Shown here: piece by piece, positions 52,153 through 56,956 of the stretch
Layout: each line of letters starts with the position of its first letter
How positions within the stretch are numbered: position 1 is the stretch's first letter
Source of the DNA: Marivita sp.
GTDB taxonomy: Bacteria > Pseudomonadota > Alphaproteobacteria > Rhodobacterales > Rhodobacteraceae
Length of the DNA: 56,956 bases
Reading direction: 5' to 3'
NCBI RefSeq assembly: GCF_017643905.1
Contig: NZ_JAEPMO010000005.1
Location: forward strand, 1-56,956
Notes under the pieces: model-generated
Databases searched by the model: none
Told to the model about the DNA's origin: nothing
What the model saw: only the letters and a program-made list of their open reading frames with translations
Made by a program: the position numbers and the translations under genes

Positions 52153-54339
52153 ATGACCGATTTCACAATGACAAAGGATGCCGAGGGCATCGCGACGATC
52201 ACCTGGGATGTGCCCGAAAAGTCGATGAACGTGCTGAGCTTCGAGGGCTTGCAGACGCTCAACGATCTGGTGGACGACGCGCTTCGGGATGAGGCGGTAA
52301 AGGGTATCATCATCACCTCTGGCAAGGCCGATTTCGCCGCAGGCATGGACCTGAACGTGTTGGCGACTCTCAAGGAAGCAGGCGCCGAGGCGGTATTCGA
52401 CGGGATCATGAAAATGCACGGCGTGCTGCGCAAGATCGAACTTGCAGGCATGGATCCCAAGACGCAGAAAGGCGGCAAGCCGGTTGCGGCCGTCCTGCCG
52501 GGAACGGCACTGGGCATCGGGCTTGAGATCCCGCTGGCCTGCCACAAGGTGTTTGCCGCTGACAACCCGAAGGCCAAGATCGGCCTGCCCGAAATCCTTG
52601 TCGGCATCTTCCCCGGTGCCGGTGGCACAACCCGCGTGGCGCGCAAGATGGGGGCGATGGCGGCTTCGCCCTTCCTGCTGGAGGGCAAGCTTTCCGATCC
52701 GAAGAAAGCCAAGGCCGCAGGCCTGATTGATGAGGTTGCCGAAGACCCGATGGCGGCGGCCCGCGACTGGGTTCTGTCGGCCAAGGACGCCGATCTGGTA
52801 AAACCATGGGATGCCAAGGGCTACAAGATGCCAGGCGGCGCACCATATCACCCGGCGGGCTTCATGACCTTTGTCGGCGCGTCCGCCATGGTCAACGGCA
52901 AGACCAAGGGTGTGTATCCTGCGGCCAAGGCGCTCTTGTCGGCGGTCTATGAAGGCGCGCTGGTGCCGTTCGACACCGCTCTGAAGATCGAGGCGCGGTG
53001 GTTCACGAGCGTCATCATGAACCCGTCCTCATCGGCGATGATCCGGTCGCTGTTCATCAACAAGGGTGCGCTTGAAAAAGGCGCCGTCCGTCCCGCTGAC
53101 GTTGCTGACCAGCGGGTCAAGAAGGTCGGCGTGCTTGGTGCTGGCATGATGGGTGCGGGCATCGCGCTGGTGTCGGCGCAGGCGGGCATCGAGGTTGTGC
53201 TACTGGACCGCGATCAGGCGGCGGCGGACAAGGGCAAAGCCTATTCCGCCGACTATGCGGCCAAAGGTGTGTCCCGCAAGAAGATCACGCAAGACAAGGC
53301 CGATGCGATGCTGGCGCGGATCACTGCCACGACCGACTACAACGAACTGGCGGGTTGTGACCTCATCGTCGAAGCGGTGTTCGAAGACCCCAAGATCAAG
53401 GCCGAAGTGACCGCACAGGTCGAAGCGGTGATTGGTGAGGACTGCATCTTTGCCACCAACACCTCGACCCTGCCGATCAGCGATCTGGCGAAGGCCAGCA
53501 AGCGGCCCGAGCAGTTCATCGGCATTCATTTCTTCTCGCCGGTCGAGAAGATGATGCTGGTCGAGATCATCAAGGGCAAGGAAACCGGCGACCGTGCCGT
53601 GGCCAAGGCGCTCGACTTTGTGCGTCAGATCAAGAAGACCCCGATCGTGGTCAACGACGCGCGGTTCTTCTACGCCAACCGCTGCATCATCCCGTATATC
53701 AACGAAGGCATCCGGATGGTGAAGGAGGGCGTCGCCCCTGCCCTGATCGAAAACGCCGCCAAGATGGTCGGGATGCCGCTGGGTCCGCTGCAACTGGTCG
53801 ATGAAACCTCGATTGATCTGGGGGCCAAGATCGCCCGCGCGACCCGTGCGGCGATGGGCGATGCCTATCCCGATGGCGCGGTGGACGAGGTGATCTTCTG
53901 GATGGAAGAGCAAGGGCGTCTGGGCCGCAAGGCGAAGGCCGGGTTCTACGATTACGACGCCGCTGGCAAGCGCCAAGGCCTGTCCGAGGTGGTCAAGGCG
54001 CAGTACCCGCAGGCCGAAGACCAACCTGATCTGATTGACGTGCAGCAACGTCTGCTGTTCGTGCAATCGCTCGAAGCGGTGCGTGCGCTGGAAGATGGTG
54101 TGCTCATGGACATCCGCGAAGGTGATGTGGGCGCAATCCTTGGCTGGGGCTTTGCACCGTGGTCCGGTGGCCCGCTGTCGTGGTTCGACATGCTGGGTGC
54201 GGAATATGCGGCAGAACGCTGCGACCAACTGGTCGAGGCGTATGGCGACCGCTTCGCTTGCCCTGCCCTGCTGCGCGACATGGCGACCAAAGGTCAGAGC
54301 TTCTACGGGCGCTTTGCGCCGGAGAAGGCGGCGGCGTGA
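52153..54339 (+). CDS. fadJ: multifunctional fatty-acid oxidation enzyme (FadJ-type)
   Basis: A 728-residue enzyme with an enoyl-CoA hydratase N-terminal domain (about 1-190; active-site Glu in IGLPEILVGIFPGAGGTTR) and a 3-hydroxyacyl-CoA dehydrogenase domain beginning at VGVLGAGMMGAGIALVSAQAG (GxGxxG NAD site, near 325), with catalytic His in GIHFFSPVEKMML. The C-terminal helical domain is present. It carries out the middle two steps of beta-oxidation and would pair with the thiolase encoded upstream in the same operon. Confidence 0.95.
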   Translation: MTDFTMTKDAEGIATITWDVPEKSMNVLSFEGLQTLNDLVDDALRDEAVKGIIITSGKADFAAGMDLNVLATLKEAGAEAVFDGIMKMHGVLRKIELAGMDPKTQKGGKPVAAVLPGTALGIGLEIPLACHKVFAADNPKAKIGLPEILVGIFPGAGGTTRVARKMGAMAASPFLLEGKLSDPKKAKAAGLIDEVAEDPMAAARDWVLSAKDADLVKPWDAKGYKMPGGAPYHPAGFMTFVGASAMVNGKTKGVYPAAKALLSAVYEGALVPFDTALKIEARWFTSVIMNPSSSAMIRSLFINKGALEKGAVRPADVADQRVKKVGVLGAGMMGAGIALVSAQAGIEVVLLDRDQAAADKGKAYSADYAAKGVSRKKITQDKADAMLARITATTDYNELAGCDLIVEAVFEDPKIKAEVTAQVEAVIGEDCIFATNTSTLPISDLAKASKRPEQFIGIHFFSPVEKMMLVEIIKGKETGDRAVAKALDFVRQIKKTPIVVNDARFFYANRCIIPYINEGIRMVKEGVAPALIENAAKMVGMPLGPLQLVDETSIDLGAKIARATRAAMGDAYPDGAVDEVIFWMEEQGRLGRKAKAGFYDYDAAGKRQGLSEVVKAQYPQAEDQPDLIDVQQRLLFVQSLEAVRALEDGVLMDIREGDVGAILGWGFAPWSGGPLSWFDMLGAEYAAERCDQLVEAYGDRFACPALLRDMATKGQSFYGRFAPEKAAA

Positions 54340-54346
54340 TGTCCGT

Positions 54347-54445
54347 GCCGGGCACATGCCCGGCCACCGCTTGAGCGTTTGGAACTTGCGTAGGCCGGGC
54401 AATTGCCCGGCTTCCTTTTATGTGAGAGCCGGGCAGAAGCCCGGC
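54347..54445. repeat. three REP-like GCCGGGC palindromes
   Basis: Three hairpins with identical seven-base stems (GCCGGGC/GCCCGGC) and four-base loops ACAT, AATT and AGAA lie at 54347-54364, 54394-54411 and 54428-54445. The last two are in opposite orientation and share GTAGG/CCTAC flanks, as in paired REP units. They follow fadJ and face the minus-strand small gene, so they may also terminate transcription. Confidence 0.85.
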
Positions 54446-54452
54446 CTACCTC

Positions 54453-54647
54453 CTACTCCGACTGTAGTGCTGCGAACCGCTCCATCCGGTCGATATGGGG
54501 GGCCATTGTGCACCACTCATCCTCGACCGTGACCCAGTGGGCATCGCGGGTTTCTGCGTGGACAATGATGCGACCGGGTTCAGACGTGATCTCAGGCACC
54601 AAGATCATATTGAGGAAGAGGGCGAAAGCTTCGGCAGTCAGACACAT
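54453..54647 (-). CDS. small hypothetical protein
   Basis: A 64-residue protein of unknown function, MCLTAEAFALFLNMILVPEI... A strong AAAGGAG lies upstream of the ATG at 54647, which supports it as a gene. The acidic middle with EDEWCTMAPHIDRME has two Cys in total. No family is recognised, and the flanks are REP-like repeats on one side and a 171-base gap on the other. Confidence 0.55.
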   Translation of the reverse strand: MCLTAEAFALFLNMILVPEITSEPGRIIVHAETRDAHWVTVEDEWCTMAPHIDRMERFAALQSE

Positions 54648-54818
54648 GGGAAAACTCCTTTTTCAAGTGTCCTCCCATTGGCGATGTCCACCTCTGGCGG
54701 GTGGTGATGTCAATCTATCGCAAAAGCCTTACTTTTGATTGAAACCCTATGCTGCGTCGCAGCAATTTACGGTGAAAATGCCCGTGCGCTGTGCATAACC
54801 TATCAAACCGCACAGAAT

Positions 54819-55469
54819 TCAGGCGCCGAAACGATACCCGAACCGGGCAATGTCCTCGGCGCACATCGCGGCCACGGCGGCAGCGGTCTGGTCTGAATAG
54901 GCACTGCGATAGTCTTTTGGCCGGGCCGACGCGTTGGCATGTGGCATGTCCAACCGGAAACCGAGATGCGCCTCCACCGGGGCGAGATCCGCGTCCAGAT
55001 TCTCCAGCCGCACGTAGACCGAGGCGCGTTCGACCCCCGTTGCATCGGTCACATAGCGCGCCGCTGGAAAGGCCCGCAGGCTGGCTTCTGTGTCGGGGTG
55101 CAACACGAATGCCCCAAAGCTGGTAGCCTTGGCCAGCGTGATAGCAGGGTGATGGAAACTCTGCTGCCGGAGCCAGTGGTAATAGCTGACCATCCGGTCC
55201 CACGGGTTGCGCACCAGTGTGAAGATGAACATCCCGTCGAGATCGGACGGCGACAGCGCGCCGTCGAGATCGGCCAAGGTGCTGTGCTTCCAAAGCCGGC
55301 CTTTTGCGGCAAGCGTCTTGATCCGCCCCTTGCGTTTGATCGCCTTGGGGGTGTCGCCGATCAGGATGTCATCCCGATGCGCGCGCGCCTCCAGCGCAAA
55401 GGCCAGAGAGGTGCCCCCCGTCTTGGGGATATGCACGAAGATGAATTTCCGGGCGGGCGAGATGATCAT
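54819..55469 (-). CDS. sulfotransferase family protein
   Basis: A 216-residue sulfotransferase. The PAPS 5'-phosphate loop is FVHIPKTGGTSLAFAL near the N-terminus and the 3'-phosphate region is TLVRNPWDRMVSYYHW, as in sulfotransferase family 2 proteins acting on carbohydrates. It would sulfate an extracellular sugar or polysaccharide precursor. It is divergent from the acyl-CoA synthetase gene across 106 bases. Confidence 0.88.
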   Translation of the reverse strand: MIISPARKFIFVHIPKTGGTSLAFALEARAHRDDILIGDTPKAIKRKGRIKTLAAKGRLWKHSTLADLDGALSPSDLDGMFIFTLVRNPWDRMVSYYHWLRQQSFHHPAITLAKATSFGAFVLHPDTEASLRAFPAARYVTDATGVERASVYVRLENLDADLAPVEAHLGFRLDMPHANASARPKDYRSAYSDQTAAAVAAMCAEDIARFGYRFGA

Positions 55470-55575
55470 ACGCCAGAGGTGCCAGTTTGCGGCAGCTCTC
55501 GCAAGTTTGGGCTTTTCCCTTGTTCGATCCCTGCGCTATGTCACCCTGTACAGATTGTCGCAGGGAGGGCACGAG

Positions 55576-56956
55576 ATGGGTTGGATGCGGGATGAAACGG
55601 GCCTTGAAAAGCGCACCGCGAATTATGTGCCACTGACGCCCCTGTCGCATCTACAACGCGCCGCAGAGGTATTCCCCGACACGATTGCCGTCGTGCATGG
55701 CGCGCATCGCAAGACCTACCGCGAATATCATGAGCGTGTTACCCGGCTGGCCTCGGCGCTTGTTGCCATGGGTGTGAAACCGGGCGACGTGGTGGCGACG
55801 ATCCTGCCCAACATCCCCGCGCAGGCCGAGGCGCATTTTGGCGTGCCCGCCTGTGGTGCCGTTCTCAATACCATCAACACGCGTCTGGATGTAAACACGA
55901 TTTCCTACATCCTCGACCATGGCGAGGCGAAGGTTGTCCTGTGTGACCCGCAGTTCATGCCCGTGCTGGCCAACGCCATAGAACAGATGGAGGGTCCCGC
56001 ACCCAAGGTGATCGAAGTGGCCGATCCGCATGAAGGCGTGAACGCGGCGAGTGACTATCCCGAGTACGAAGACGTGCTGGCTGAGGGCGATCCTGATTTC
56101 AAATGGATCATGCCAGAAGACGAATGGGAGAGCCTCGCGCTCAACTACACTTCTGGCACCACGGGGCGGCCCAAGGGCGTGGTTTACCACCATCGCGGTG
56201 CATACCTGATGACGATGGGCACGGCGGTCAGTTGGGAAATGGCGCTGCGGCCCAAGTATCTAACGATTGTGCCGCTCTTTCATTGCAACGGGTGGAATCA
56301 CACCTGGATGATGCCGCTGCTGGGTGGCACGGTTGTCTGCTGCCGCGATATCAGCGCAAAGGCGATCTACAATGCGATTGCCGATGAAGGCGTGACCCAT
56401 TTCGGCGGTGCGCCCATCGTTCTGAACATGATCGTCAACTCCGACCCTGCAGATCGTCGGGAATTTGACCATCTGGTCAAAGTTTACACCGCCGGCGCGC
56501 CCCCAGCCCCGGCAACACTGGCCAAGATCGGCGATCTGGGCTTTCACGTGATGCAGGTCTACGGCCTGACCGAAACCTACGGCCATGTCACCGAGTGCGT
56601 CTGGAACGGCGACGCGTGGGACGGGCTGGAACAGGACGCCAAGTCCGCCATAAAGGCCCGCCAGGGTGTGGCCTTCCCGATGATGGAAAAGATCGACGTG
56701 CTGGATAACACTGGCCAACCCGTGCCGCGCGATGGCAAGATCCAGGGCGAGATCGTCATTCGCGGCAATGCGGTGATGAAGGGATACCTGAAGAATCCCA
56801 AGGCCACGGACGAGGCCTTTGAAGGCGGGCATTTCCATTCCGGCGACATCGCGGTGATGCACCCGGACAATTACTGCCAGATTGCGGATCGCGCGAAGGA
56901 CATCATCATCTCGGGCGGCGAGAACATCTCATCCGTCGAGGTCGAAGGCTGCCTGA
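55576..56956 (+). CDS. acyl-CoA synthetase, AMP-binding (cut by window end)
   Basis: The N-terminal 460 residues of an ANL-superfamily ligase; the gene runs off the window. The P-loop YTSGTTGRPKGV, the A5 segment YGLTETYGH, the GDIA motif with HFHSGDIAVM and SGGENISSVEVE are present. It activates a fatty or short acid with ATP to acyl-AMP, then acyl-CoA. GGGAGGG lies before the ATG. The start does not look like DmdB; medium-chain or similar acids are likely substrates. Confidence 0.92.
   Translation, partial: MGWMRDETGLEKRTANYVPLTPLSHLQRAAEVFPDTIAVVHGAHRKTYREYHERVTRLASALVAMGVKPGDVVATILPNIPAQAEAHFGVPACGAVLNTINTRLDVNTISYILDHGEAKVVLCDPQFMPVLANAIEQMEGPAPKVIEVADPHEGVNAASDYPEYEDVLAEGDPDFKWIMPEDEWESLALNYTSGTTGRPKGVVYHHRGAYLMTMGTAVSWEMALRPKYLTIVPLFHCNGWNHTWMMPLLGGTVVCCRDISAKAIYNAIADEGVTHFGGAPIVLNMIVNSDPADRREFDHLVKVYTAGAPPAPATLAKIGDLGFHVMQVYGLTETYGHVTECVWNGDAWDGLEQDAKSAIKARQGVAFPMMEKIDVLDNTGQPVPRDGKIQGEIVIRGNAVMKGYLKNPKATDEAFEGGHFHSGDIAVMHPDNYCQIADRAKDIIISGGENISSVEVEGCL

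Overview
The window looks like a chromosome segment of a marine alphaproteobacterium of the Rhodobacteraceae (Roseobacter group). The evidence is GC-rich codon use, the family content (DmdC-like long acyl-CoA dehydrogenase, MerR-controlled fatty acid genes, DUF1007-NicO pair, membrane-anchored LuxR regulator beside PepSY proteins) and several short intergenic palindromes of the kind found scattered in this group. Species cannot be assigned from the sequence alone.

About 1-19.1 kb is accessory DNA. The left part (124-4936, all minus strand) is a phage-type block of nine tightly packed genes: a small sigma-70-like factor, several unknown proteins, a Sak4-like RecA-fold ATPase, a putative ssDNA-binding partner and a Cas4/AddB-like Fe-S nuclease. 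A 336-base gap with three perfect 12-base palindromes separates it from a divergent HNH endonuclease (5273). Two overlapping unknown genes follow on the minus strand (6044-8195). Then comes a translationally coupled plus-strand cassette (67-aa protein, DUF2924, serine recombinase, HTH protein), and a six-gene operon: Phd-like antitoxin, HsdM1, HsdM2, HsdS, HsdR and a protein with an R-x4-H (HEPN-like) motif and six CxxC pairs. A tRNA-Ser(GCU) on the minus strand (19374-19463) lies just beyond and may mark the island border.

From 19.6 kb the genes are mostly housekeeping or ordinary accessory: ychF, three MATE exporters, a Ni/Co NicO transporter with its DUF1007 partner, ppk2, trpA, a hydratase, lldD, an MFS transporter, rplY, a secreted DUF1906 protein, a rhodanese-ChrB fusion with chrA, pth, DUF2332 and DUF2237 proteins. 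At 38.5-40.6 kb two exported PepSY-like proteins with long Asp/Arg tails form a likely operon with a membrane LuxR-type regulator. trpB (40.8 kb) is preceded by four tandem perfect palindromes that share a TTCGAA core.

The right part (43.7-54.3 kb) is a fatty-acid beta-oxidation region: two PaaI thioesterases, two MerR regulators with a pair of operator-like sites, two acyl-CoA dehydrogenases, a GST, thiolase, two SnoaL-like proteins (the first with a stop at codon 3) and the FadJ-type multifunctional enzyme. A 229-base element bounded by 33-base perfect inverted repeats lies between the second dehydrogenase and the GST. The window ends with a small protein, a sulfotransferase and an acyl-CoA synthetase cut by the window edge.

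The best candidates for an undescribed system are the double-HsdM type I restriction operon flanked by a coupled orphan antitoxin and a HEPN-like/zinc-ribbon protein, the unknown gene pair at 6044-8195, the Asp-rich PepSY operon, and the TTCGAA palindrome array upstream of trpB.
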